Of a stretch of 64,000 bases of DNA, positions 51,340 through 58,987 are shown one piece after another. Under the pieces are notes generated by a model. It was not told the origin of the DNA. It did not search any database and was given only the letters and a program-made list of their open reading frames with translations. The stretch is taken from the NCBI GenBank assembly GCA_964017965.1, contig CAXHNV010000003.1, forward strand, positions 124,001 to 188,000. Reading direction: 5' to 3'. The stretch is from UBA2883 sp964017965. GTDB lineage: Bacteria; Cyanobacteriota; Vampirovibrionia; Gastranaerophilales; Gastranaerophilaceae. Made by a program: the position numbers and the translations under genes. Position 1 is the stretch's first letter, and every line of letters starts with the position of its first letter.

Positions 51340-53691
51340 TTATGAGAAGAGTTTGAAAGTTCTGTCAACGTTGTCTTTAGCTACTGTTTTAAGAGTTTCC
51401 ATTTCTTGACTGATAGCATTTCTTTCAGCTTCAAGAGCCGCAAGATCTGAATCGTATTTTCTGTCTTTTTTATCTATTTTAAGCATATCAGCTTCATATT
51501 TAGCTTCTGCTTTTTTTAGAACAATTTTATCATCAACGTAGTTTAGATTTGTATTTGTAGCTACAGAAGAATCAACAAATGCACTTTTCAACTTGTCCCA
51601 AACTTGAATCATTACTTCTCCGCCTTGAACGGTGTTAGAAATCCATTTATTGTCATTAAGTTTTGCGTCATTGATTACAATATAGTTATCATTTTCTGTT
51701 GTATTAGAGAACGGATTTGTTCCGTAAGTTGTTAAAGACTTGTTAATATTTTGTACGCTGTAGATAGCTTTATTTGTGTTTGTTGCATCATCATGAACAA
51801 TAACTTCTGATAAGGTAGGAGTTTCATTTTGTCCTTCCATTTTGCACCAAACATTAATATACCATTGAGTTAGTGCTTTATCAGTGAAAGTTGCGTGGGT
51901 AACAACTTCGTCCCATTCAATAGTAGGGTTGATTCCATTAATATAATCATTTAATTGCGGTTCAGCACCAGGGTTAGCAACGGCAGTAGGTCTTGTTGGT
52001 TCAGGACCCGGATTTGCAACAGGTGTTGGCGCTGTAGGTTCAGGACCGGGTTCAGCAACAACTGCAGGAGCAGTAGGTTCAGTTGTAGGAGCTGCAACAT
52101 AAGTAGGTTCAACAGGTTCAGTGCCGGGAGCAGGTGCAACAACTAAAGGTGGTTCAGCACCCGGGTTAGCAACAGGAGTAGGTTCAGGTACTCTTCTGTT
52201 TTCCCAATCTGTTACAGCTTGATTGTAAATAGGCTCATTGAAACGTTTTAAAGAACCGGACAATGTATCTTGAATTTCGGTTATAGTTGCACAAAATGTT
52301 TCATTTCCCGGATAACCGTCTAAGTTTGATGTTCTGTCAGTAATATATAATAAATCGATACACCATTGTTTTACGGTTTTTACACTTCCGTCAGTATTAA
52401 ATTTGCTAAGTAGTTTTTCATATTCTGTTGAACTATCGTTAACATTACAAGTTAAACCGTCTACTTTTACGTAAATACCGGTATTAACAGCATTTGATAA
52501 TCTGTTAAATACAGATTTATTTGTTTCTGTTTCTCCGTTATAATTTGTAATACTTCCGGATGAACAACCACCCAGTGCATATTCAGAATTTAGTGTTTTA
52601 ATACTTTTACCGGTACTGGTTGTATATGTTAATCCGGAGCCTTTAACTCCATCGAAATCAAGGAAGCCTGTTAAAACGTGACCATAACAGCTTGTACTTA
52701 GATTATCAGTTGCCTGGTGGTAACAATAATCTGCTGCTAACAAAAAGTCATGAGAATATGAATCATCCATATTGCTGGATTCCCACCACGGTTGGGTTGG
52801 ATCACCCTTAACGTATTCAGGGTTTTGTGCTTCCCATGTATCATAAGCAGCTTTATCAATTAAATATTGATCATATGCTGCTTTATCAATTACCCATTGG
52901 TCGTGAACTGATTTTTGTGTAAGGTACGTATTGTATGCGTTATTTCTTGTTACCCATGCAGCGTGATCTGTTTCCCATTGAGTGTGAGCTGTAACATAGT
53001 CATTATAGTTGTTAGCTGAGTTTTCCCAAGCTGCATGTTGAATATTGTAGTCAGCTAAATCTTGTTGATATTTTGTATAAGCATTTGAACGGGTAACCCA
53101 GTTAGCATGATCTGTATTATAATTAGCTAAATCTGCTTGATATTGTGTGTATGCAGCATTTTTAGCAGCCCAAGTGTTGTGGTTGTCATTATAATTGTTT
53201 AAATCTTGTTGATATTGATTATATTTTTGAGAATTATTTACCCAAGTACTATGATCGTTGTTATAGTTATTAACAGCTGTTTCATATGCCGGATTTGGTT
53301 CTGAATGATGTACTGTTTGATTGTATGTGTCATTTAAACCAAGACCTGACAAGAAATCTAATAATGAATTAGTATTTTGGTATCTATTATGTAATGACTG
53401 TGAAATTAAAGTCTTATTATATTTTGTTACAAGTGCATATTGATCGCTTAATCCGCCATATTGATAAATCATATCGGCAGTCAAAGGTGTGTTTGTGATA
53501 GTTGCATCTTGCGCCAAAATGTTAACATTTATTTTTTGAGCTTCTAAAGCTTCTAAATACTCATTATATACACGAGAAGATTCATTAGCCATCTGCAATT
53601 TTTCAGCTTCAAGTTTTGCAGCCTTGTATTCAATCTGGTGCATTCTTGAAGTCAAATTTAATAATCTTGCCTGTGAAGATGACATACCCAT
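51340..53691 (-). CDS. Large protein with constant termini and Trp/Tyr repeat middle
   Basis: 783 residues; paralogue of the 36794-38740 protein at both ends only. The N-terminal helix starts MGMSSSQARLLNLTSRMHQI and the C-terminal coiled coil ends VDRTFKLFS. The middle is different. Residues 141-291 are a tandem repeat rich in Asn, Tyr, Asp and Trp, with Trp at 150, 174, 198, 222 and 246, exactly 24 residues apart (each like NYNTDHANWVTRSNAYTKYQ). Then come a globular Cys-containing part and a Pro/Ala/Glu repeat region (encoded by about 51950-52195) of NPGAEPP/EPTAP type. No signal peptide is seen. It looks like an extended, exposed molecule with an assembly base; role unknown. Confidence 0.75.
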   Translation of the reverse strand: MGMSSSQARLLNLTSRMHQIEYKAAKLEAEKLQMANESSRVYNEYLEALEAQKINVNILAQDATITNTPLTADMIYQYGGLSDQYALVTKYNKTLISQSLHNRYQNTNSLLDFLSGLGLNDTYNQTVHHSEPNPAYETAVNNYNNDHSTWVNNSQKYNQYQQDLNNYNDNHNTWAAKNAAYTQYQADLANYNTDHANWVTRSNAYTKYQQDLADYNIQHAAWENSANNYNDYVTAHTQWETDHAAWVTRNNAYNTYLTQKSVHDQWVIDKAAYDQYLIDKAAYDTWEAQNPEYVKGDPTQPWWESSNMDDSYSHDFLLAADYCYHQATDNLSTSCYGHVLTGFLDFDGVKGSGLTYTTSTGKSIKTLNSEYALGGCSSGSITNYNGETETNKSVFNRLSNAVNTGIYVKVDGLTCNVNDSSTEYEKLLSKFNTDGSVKTVKQWCIDLLYITDRTSNLDGYPGNETFCATITEIQDTLSGSLKRFNEPIYNQAVTDWENRRVPEPTPVANPGAEPPLVVAPAPGTEPVEPTYVAAPTTEPTAPAVVAEPGPEPTAPTPVANPGPEPTRPTAVANPGAEPQLNDYINGINPTIEWDEVVTHATFTDKALTQWYINVWCKMEGQNETPTLSEVIVHDDATNTNKAIYSVQNINKSLTTYGTNPFSNTTENDNYIVINDAKLNDNKWISNTVQGGEVMIQVWDKLKSAFVDSSVATNTNLNYVDDKIVLKKAEAKYEADMLKIDKKDRKYDSDLAALEAERNAISQEMETLKTVAKDNVDRTFKLFS

Positions 53692-53798
53692 TGTTCGAAC
53701 GTTTTCCCTTTTTCACGTAATACGATAAATTTCCCTAGGTACTCTCGTTAACGGCAGAATTCTTCTTATCTTTAGAAAAACGTTACAAAAGTTAATGT

Positions 53799-55412
53799 TT
53801 AATCCACGATGATTTCAACTTCATTTTTGTAGGTTACATAACCTAAATTTGCTTTTGGCGGTTTCTTTATGTATTTACGTTTTGTGTAAATAACACCTGC
53901 TTTGCCGCTATTTGCAGTTGAAGAATATTGTTTTGCAAGCTTGCAACATTCGTAAATAGTCTTTTCATCAGGCTCTTTCTCTTTGGGAACTTTCAATAAA
54001 ATATGAGAACCTGTATTGTTTTGAACGTGGAACCAGATATCATCCGGACTTGATATCTTTGAAATAATTTTGTCGTTCTGTTTGTTGTTTTTGCCGATAT
54101 AGACAGTGAAACCGTTTATTTCAACACTTTCAACCTCTATATCTTTTTGTTTTTCCTGTTTTGAGTTTTGGGTAAGGTTGTTTTCTACACATTCTGACAG
54201 AATCTCTTTCAAAACCTTTAGGCTGTTAGCCTGCTCTATTGTGAACATAAGCTGTTCTAAGTACGCTAAATAAAGTCGGTCTTCTTCTATTAAATTAACA
54301 AGCTTTTCTTTATCATTTTTTGAGTTTGAGAATTTCTTATAATAGTTTTGTGCGTTTTCTCTTAACGTAATCTTTTTATCGAGCGGAACTCTTATTTCTT
54401 TACCGCTTTGCCAATCAGTAACAATAATCTCTTTTACATAATCTTTGTTATTATAAAGATTAGCCATAATCAAGTCGGCGTATTGCTTGTATTTGCTTGC
54501 GGAAGTTTTTTTATTCAACTGCTGTTCAAGCTTGCTTAACGAAGTTTTCAGACGTTTCAATTTAGGTGAAACGATGTTTCTCAGTTTGAGTTTGAACGCT
54601 CTTATGAGGATTTTTTCTTGCCAATCTGAAAAATATTTATCAATCATATCACTTACGCTATCTTGTGCGGAAGGTTCTGATAACAGTTCAGCATATATTG
54701 AATACTTGTCATTATCTATAGCAGGTGAATATATTTGATGTGTTTGTTCAATATAATGTTTTATATCTTCAAGCGGTGTTGTATTAGACTTAAACAGCTC
54801 TTGAAAGGATTGAGAAATCCCTAAGAAATTACTGTTCAGATTATCATAATCAAGTTGTCCAAAGTAATTAAGGATATCTGCTTTATCCTGTTTTGCCGGA
54901 TAAACATAAGGTAAAGTTCCCGCAAGTTCGCGTTCTCTGCTCTTTTCGGCTCCAACATTATGTGCACAGCCTATGATGATCTTTGAATCAACATTATACA
55001 AAATTATGTTTGAATATTTACCCATAAGCTCGATTGTTAGACAGAGCGTAATCTTTTCGTTTAGTTCGTTGTATGATTCAAAATACATCTCGAATATACG
55101 TTCGTAATTCGGAAGTTCCACACGGGTAATCCTTGCGCCTTCAAGATACTTTCTCAATAGCATACAAAACATTGGCGGTTTTTGTGGGATAGATATTCCT
55201 CGTTTTTCGTAGGTTTCATCATTCAAAAAACATATATGATAAATCTGTGCGTCTATATTAATATAGAGTTTGCGAGTTTCTTGATTCCCTCTTATTGTGA
55301 GTATAAATTCACGTCTTGTGGGTTGTTGAATCTTCTGTAATCTTGCATTACAAAAGAACTCCTTATTTTCAAGGTAAAACGCTTTTAATGTAATGTAATC
55401 AAGGGTGAACAT
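53799..55412 (-). CDS. rqcH: NFACT family protein RqcH (Rqc2 homologue)
   Basis: RqcH adds C-terminal alanine tails to peptides stalled on 50S subunits for degradation; relatives include fibronectin-binding FbpA/NEMF. The 537-residue protein shows the NFACT-N domain start FTLDYITLKAFYLENKEFF and PPMFCMLLRKYLEGARI, a long coiled-coil middle from about residue 280 to 400, and the NFACT-R domain with VYIGKNNKQNDKI, DDIWFHVQNNTGSHILLKVP and KAGVIYTKRKYIKKPPKANLGYVTY. The motif DxW/HxxxGSH used in catalysis is present. It lies one base after thyX on the minus strand. Confidence 0.93.
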   Translation of the reverse strand: MFTLDYITLKAFYLENKEFFCNARLQKIQQPTRREFILTIRGNQETRKLYINIDAQIYHICFLNDETYEKRGISIPQKPPMFCMLLRKYLEGARITRVELPNYERIFEMYFESYNELNEKITLCLTIELMGKYSNIILYNVDSKIIIGCAHNVGAEKSRERELAGTLPYVYPAKQDKADILNYFGQLDYDNLNSNFLGISQSFQELFKSNTTPLEDIKHYIEQTHQIYSPAIDNDKYSIYAELLSEPSAQDSVSDMIDKYFSDWQEKILIRAFKLKLRNIVSPKLKRLKTSLSKLEQQLNKKTSASKYKQYADLIMANLYNNKDYVKEIIVTDWQSGKEIRVPLDKKITLRENAQNYYKKFSNSKNDKEKLVNLIEEDRLYLAYLEQLMFTIEQANSLKVLKEILSECVENNLTQNSKQEKQKDIEVESVEINGFTVYIGKNNKQNDKIISKISSPDDIWFHVQNNTGSHILLKVPKEKEPDEKTIYECCKLAKQYSSTANSGKAGVIYTKRKYIKKPPKANLGYVTYKNEVEIIVD

Positions 55413-55413
55413 T

Positions 55414-56115
55414 TTATTTTAGAAACTCTTCCTTTTTAGGAACTCTACCACAAGATTTGTCTTCATCACAATAGCCTAATCTTACACATTTAGGAACTAA
55501 GTATTCTTTTAACCAAGGTTCAGCCTTAACAAGCTCATCACACATAGCCTTAACCATTGTTCTGATTTCGTATTGAGCTCTGGTACATAATCTAAGGTTA
55601 GCAAGATGAATCATTTCACGAAGGTTTAAGCTTGCCACCATAGAGCTTGCTGTTGCGTTTGGTAAAACAAATCTTGCGTCTTCAGCCGGTATACCTGCTT
55701 CAACAAACTCTTGATATTTATCAGAGATTTCGCCCATAAACTCTTCAAATTTAGCTTTAAGTTCAGGGTTTCTTTCGATTGTCGGCGGAATAATATAATC
55801 AAACTGACCTTTTTCTTTAACGTATCTTTGTGATTTTTGAGAGAAAGACATGTGTCTGTGACGTACAAGCTGGTGAGTACATGCTCTTGATACATTAGAA
55901 ATTGCAAAACTTATCTGGATATGTTCGATTGTTGAATAATGACCTGAACCAATTACTCTGCTAATTAGTTTGAGCATTTTTTCTTCGTCATCAGTGCTTT
56001 CAAAAATTTCAAACGGTGTGTCTGCACTGTAGCAGGTTCTGCAAGCAGAATATATTGTCTTTAGCAAGTTCTCAGGTTTTGCTAATAAATGTACTTCCGG
56101 TTTATTGTTTGTCAT
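55414..56115 (-). CDS. thyX: Flavin-dependent thymidylate synthase
   Basis: ThyX makes dTMP from dUMP with FAD and methylene-tetrahydrofolate. The 233-residue protein carries the ThyX motif RHRHMSFSQKSQRY and the catalytic Ser and Arg within it. It also has ISRVIGSGHYSTIEHIQISF at the start and MVASLNLREMIHLANLRLC further on. The enzyme is not related to ThyA and is common in anaerobes. The end has an extra cysteine-containing tail (YCDEDKSCG). GAGGGGAGAGG precedes the ATG. It is followed one base later by rqcH, so these two share a transcript. Confidence 0.96.
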   Translation of the reverse strand: MTNNKPEVHLLAKPENLLKTIYSACRTCYSADTPFEIFESTDDEEKMLKLISRVIGSGHYSTIEHIQISFAISNVSRACTHQLVRHRHMSFSQKSQRYVKEKGQFDYIIPPTIERNPELKAKFEEFMGEISDKYQEFVEAGIPAEDARFVLPNATASSMVASLNLREMIHLANLRLCTRAQYEIRTMVKAMCDELVKAEPWLKEYLVPKCVRLGYCDEDKSCGRVPKKEEFLK

Positions 56116-56172
56116 ACTTCCTCTCCCCTCATCTTATAATTTTTTCTATTATAAAAAAAAATACAACAAAGA

Positions 56173-56202
56173 GCAACTCCTAAACATTTGTTTAGGAGTT
56201 GC
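56173..56202 (-). terminator. Terminator of rpmE
   Basis: GCAACTCCTAAAC (56173-56185) and GTTTAGGAGTTGC (56190-56202) with a four-base loop; on the minus strand it is followed by TCTTTGTTG and then a run of T. Confidence 0.75.
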
Positions 56203-56232
56203 TTGTAAAATCTTAACGTTTGAAAACTATCA

Positions 56233-56436
56233 TTAGTTCTTTTTGCCGTAACGTTTATTGAATCTTTCAACTCTACCTTCAGAGTCAAGGATTTTTTGTT
56301 GACCTGTGTAGAATGGGTGGCAGTTGTTACAAATTTCAACTGTAATATCTTCTACAACAGAACCTGTTTCAATTTCGTTACCACATACACATTTGATAAC
56401 AGTTTTTTTATAATCTGGATGTAATCCGTCTTTCAT
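56233..56436 (-). CDS. rpmE: 50S ribosomal protein L31
   Basis: A 67-residue L31. The ATG at 56436 is supported by GAAGGTAAC upstream and by the normal L31 start MKDGLHPDYKKTVIKC; an ATG at 56493 would add 19 unrelated residues. The zinc-binding cysteines are in KCVCGNEIETGS and VEICNNCHPFYTGQ (CxC...CxxC type), so this is the zinc form. Its terminator lies after the stop. Confidence 0.95.
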   Translation of the reverse strand: MKDGLHPDYKKTVIKCVCGNEIETGSVVEDITVEICNNCHPFYTGQQKILDSEGRVERFNKRYGKKN

Positions 56437-56564
56437 AGTGTTACCTTCTTTCTTTTCAAGATTCCAAACTTGAATTATATTTTCGACTGTCAATATTCTA
56501 CCCTGCTAAAAATTACATTGCAAGTCGGATGTTGAATATTTTACAAACTTAACAGTTTTTTAAC

Positions 56565-57272
56565 CTAGCCTATTTTATCTTTGTAGAAAGCGATTAAATC
56601 TTCTCTTGATTTGATAGACATAGCAAGTCTTTCAACGGCGTCGTGCCACGGTAAATAAGAGCAGGTATCGGGTAAAACCTTCAAAGCTGTCATAGGAAAA
56701 TCTTTGCAGATATCGGGTCTGTTTTCATAATCGGAACATAAGTCATCTGCACCGAGCTTGCTGCAATAGTAGAAATATAGCCTTTCATCAGGGTCCATAA
56801 TATCATATAACTTGTCATAATAATCCGGGCAAATAGCTTTTGCCATATCCTCAGATTCGTACGGAACATATATTTTAGAAAACTCTTTAGCAAACTTGTC
56901 GCCGCGAATAGCACGTTGTTTTAATTGCATAGGTGAATATTCGCTCACGGCTAACTTACAACACGCTCCGCATTTGCCGCAGGTGTATTCTTTTTTCTTC
57001 TCCATCATGGATTTTTTGGCAACTTTTAGCTTTGATTTATACTCGTTGGTTAAGTATGAAAGAGCTTTAATCTGCCAGGCACCGTAAGGACATCCCGGCG
57101 GAAAAACTTCAAATATATCGACTTTTTTTATATCACAGGGTATTGTGCAAAATTTACAGTTATGATTTGGCTTAAACTTGTCAATCTCATTTCTGATAAC
57201 TTTTGCAGACTCCATAAAGATTTCTTTGTATTGAGCCTCTAATCTCTCTGATTCGGAATTGTAGTCAGTCAT
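56565..57272 (-). CDS. YkgJ-like cysteine cluster protein with duplicated module
   Basis: 235 residues from the ATG at 57272, preceded by GGAG. The C-terminal half is the YkgJ-like module: YTCGKCGACCKLAVSEYSP and YFYYCSKLGADDLCSDYENRPDICKDFP. The N-terminal half begins with CKFCTIPC and has FEVFPPGCPYGAW, a near copy of the tail motif TPPGCGFEGW of the 38832 protein, and its own C-terminal end has LPDTCSYLPWHDA in the same position. Thus a partial tail-like module has been repeated before the main one. The metal is probably zinc or iron, and function is unknown. Confidence 0.78.
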   Translation of the reverse strand: MTDYNSESERLEAQYKEIFMESAKVIRNEIDKFKPNHNCKFCTIPCDIKKVDIFEVFPPGCPYGAWQIKALSYLTNEYKSKLKVAKKSMMEKKKEYTCGKCGACCKLAVSEYSPMQLKQRAIRGDKFAKEFSKIYVPYESEDMAKAICPDYYDKLYDIMDPDERLYFYYCSKLGADDLCSDYENRPDICKDFPMTALKVLPDTCSYLPWHDAVERLAMSIKSREDLIAFYKDKIG

Positions 57273-57355
57273 AACTCCAGAATACCACAAATTGCCCTAT
57301 AGGACAATATAAATAAATCATTATGTTTTTAATAATGGCTTAAAAAGGAGGAATT

Positions 57356-57775
57356 ATGTCAACAAAAAAATTAGAGCTTTATAAATGTAATGTGTGCGGA
57401 AATTTGGTTCAGGTAATGTTAGCAGGTGAAGGTGAACTTGTTTGCTGCGGTGAACCTATGAAATTGATGAATCCGCAAAACAGCGAAGCGGATGAACAAT
57501 TAACGGAAAAACATACTCCCGTTATTCACGCCGATGAAGTTGAAACAAAAGTAACTGTCTGCGAACACCCTATGGTTAATACTCATTATATTATGTTCTT
57601 ACAAACCATTTCTAACGACAAAGACGAAGTTTGTACAAAGTTCCTTTATCCCGGTTCGGAAGCGGTTATGCACGTAGATGGTATGAACAAAAATATTTCA
57701 GCAAGGTCATACTGTAATATCCACGGACTATATGTTAGTGAACAGGAATGTGGTTGCGGAACCTGTCAAATTTAA
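57356..57775 (+). CDS. Desulfoferrodoxin (superoxide reductase)
   Basis: Superoxide reductase removes superoxide without making oxygen, typical of anaerobes. The 139-residue protein has the desulforedoxin-like N-terminal Fe site YKCNVCGNLVQVML and VCCGEPM (four Cys), then the catalytic centre with EKHTPVIHAD, CEHPMVNTHYIMFLQ and ARSYCNIHGLY (four His and one Cys at the iron). Both centres look complete, so it is the class I type. AAGGAGGAA precedes the ATG. It is next to the YkgJ-like gene (divergent) and near the ftn-rubrerythrin unit in function. Confidence 0.95.
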   Translation: MSTKKLELYKCNVCGNLVQVMLAGEGELVCCGEPMKLMNPQNSEADEQLTEKHTPVIHADEVETKVTVCEHPMVNTHYIMFLQTISNDKDEVCTKFLYPGSEAVMHVDGMNKNISARSYCNIHGLYVSEQECGCGTCQI

Positions 57776-57802
57776 TGATTATTGTGTATCCTCTTTTTAT
57801 GA

Positions 57803-57808
57803 TATAAT
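57803..57808 (+). promoter_or_regulatory. Extended -10 promoter of the histidine phosphatase-like gene
   Basis: TATGA followed by TATAAT at 57803-57808 (TGn extended). Transcription would begin near 57815, leaving a short leader with AGAGGG before the TTG start at 57831. Confidence 0.5.
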
Positions 57809-57830
57809 GTTGTAAAAAGAGGGTACTGCT

Positions 57831-58436
57831 TTGTTAAAAAGAAAATGTAAAATAACATTCATAGCACACGGTTCGACAATACATTCTCAGGAAGGGATTA
57901 TTTCTGATTCTGAAAAATATCCTCCTTTGACTGAACATGGGCATGAAGAAATAAAAAAGGTTTGTGAATACATAAAAAAACGAGGAATCAGAGACAGCAA
58001 AATCTTTTGCAGTCCTGCAACACGTTGTATTCAATCTGCTCAAGAGATTTGTAATGTATTCAAACAAGATTATGAGGTTCTTGAGGATTTGACGGTTAGA
58101 AAATGCGGTGAATTTAACGGCAAATCGTTTAACTCTATTATTAAACGGTATCCTGATAACCCTACATTTGCAGCATTAGATATAGAAGGCGGAGAATCTT
58201 TAACAGATTTTAACGCAAGAGTATCAAATGTTATTAAGAATTTGGTAGCTGAAAATATCGGTAATAGATTGATTATAGTTACGTATCCTTCTGTAATTCA
58301 GTCTGTTGTTGCGTATATTCTTGATATAGCTCCTGAAAATCAGGCAAAAGTATTGATAAAAACTGGTAGTCTTACCCAGATTAGTTGCTTTGATAACTGG
58401 TCAAGTTTGATTTATTCCGGCTATGTGCCGCTTTAG
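57831..58436 (+). CDS. Histidine-phosphatase-fold protein with altered catalytic residues
   Basis: 201 residues of the phosphoglycerate mutase-like fold. The start is a TTG at 57831 with AAGAGGG upstream; no ATG is available in frame. The fold is marked by ITFIAHGSTIHSQEG, FCSPATRCIQSAQEIC, LTVRKCGEFNGKSF and EGGESLTDFNARV. The usual RHG is AHG here (the Arg is lost while the phospho-accepting His remains), and the second His motif THGGVI is replaced by TYPSVIQ. So activity as a phosphatase is doubtful; it may be a binding protein or a diverged enzyme. It stands alone, with an extended -10 promoter. Confidence 0.8.
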   Translation: MLKRKCKITFIAHGSTIHSQEGIISDSEKYPPLTEHGHEEIKKVCEYIKKRGIRDSKIFCSPATRCIQSAQEICNVFKQDYEVLEDLTVRKCGEFNGKSFNSIIKRYPDNPTFAALDIEGGESLTDFNARVSNVIKNLVAENIGNRLIIVTYPSVIQSVVAYILDIAPENQAKVLIKTGSLTQISCFDNWSSLIYSGYVPL

Positions 58437-58565
58437 AGCTTTTCTATTGCCCTGTTGGTTAGATTATTTATAGTAAGTTGTCTTATAGTTTTTTCTTATT
58501 CGGCGCTTAAAATGAAGGTGTAACAATTGAGTTATGTCAAAAACTTTTTTTGAAAAGGAGAAATT

Positions 58566-58889
58566 ATGAAGAAAACATTATTAGCAACAACTCTATTGGT
58601 TGCTTTGTCTGCAACAACATTAAGTGCAAACGCTTTCACTTGGAGCAGTTTAAATCCTGCAAACTGGGGTAACTCATCTTGCAGATGTGAAAAAACTGCA
58701 TCTTGCAAATGTAAAGAAAAATGCAAACCAACTTGTGAAAAGAAACAAAAATGTTGTCCTGTTGAAAAGAAAACTTGCTGTCCTGTAGAGAAGAAGACTT
58801 GTTGTCCAACTAAGCCTTCTTGTAACTCTTGTCAACCGGCAGCACCTTGTGATCCTTGCGACAGATTGCAACAAGAAACTGAAAGATAG
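58566..58889 (+). CDS. Secreted cysteine-rich peptide, metallothionein-like
   Basis: 107 residues: a signal peptide (MKKTLLATTLLVALSATT, cleavage after about residue 23 at SANA) and a mature part of about 84 residues with 16 cysteines. The Cys are arranged as CxC pairs and a CCPVEKKT repeat three times (third copy CCPTKPS), then SCNSC and PCDPC. It lacks His. Either a metal-binding (Cu/Zn) peptide or a disulfide-rich one is possible; export favours disulfide or heavy-metal binding outside the cytosol. AAAAGGAGAAA precedes the ATG, and a strong terminator follows the stop, so the unit is monocistronic. Confidence 0.8.
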   Translation: MKKTLLATTLLVALSATTLSANAFTWSSLNPANWGNSSCRCEKTASCKCKEKCKPTCEKKQKCCPVEKKTCCPVEKKTCCPTKPSCNSCQPAAPCDPCDRLQQETER

Positions 58890-58900
58890 TTTTTTCAAGA

Positions 58901-58937
58901 AAAGGCGGTTGTTAAATTTAACAACCGCCTTTTTTTA
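58901..58937 (+). terminator. Terminator of the cysteine-rich peptide gene
   Basis: AAAGGCGGTTGTTA (58901-58914) and TAACAACCGCCTTT (58919-58932) followed by TTTT. The stem has a palindromic centre AATT. Confidence 0.9.
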
Positions 58938-58948
58938 TTATGTTATGC

Positions 58949-58954
58949 TATAAT
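58949..58954 (+). promoter_or_regulatory. Extended -10 promoter of ftsH
   Basis: TATGC then TATAAT at 58949-58954, directly after the preceding terminator and 34 bases before the ftsH ATG. AGAGGTG is the ribosome site. Confidence 0.6.
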
Positions 58955-58987
58955 AAGTAAAAATATTATTTAGCTTAGAGGTGTTTT

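Noticed and set aside
51951..52146. Short frames in both directions over the Pro-rich repeat of the large protein
   Set aside because: Low-complexity shadows of the repeat DNA.
51950..53270. Possible CRISPR array
   Set aside because: The repetition is coding, with a 72-base (24-codon) period and no constant repeat with unique spacers.
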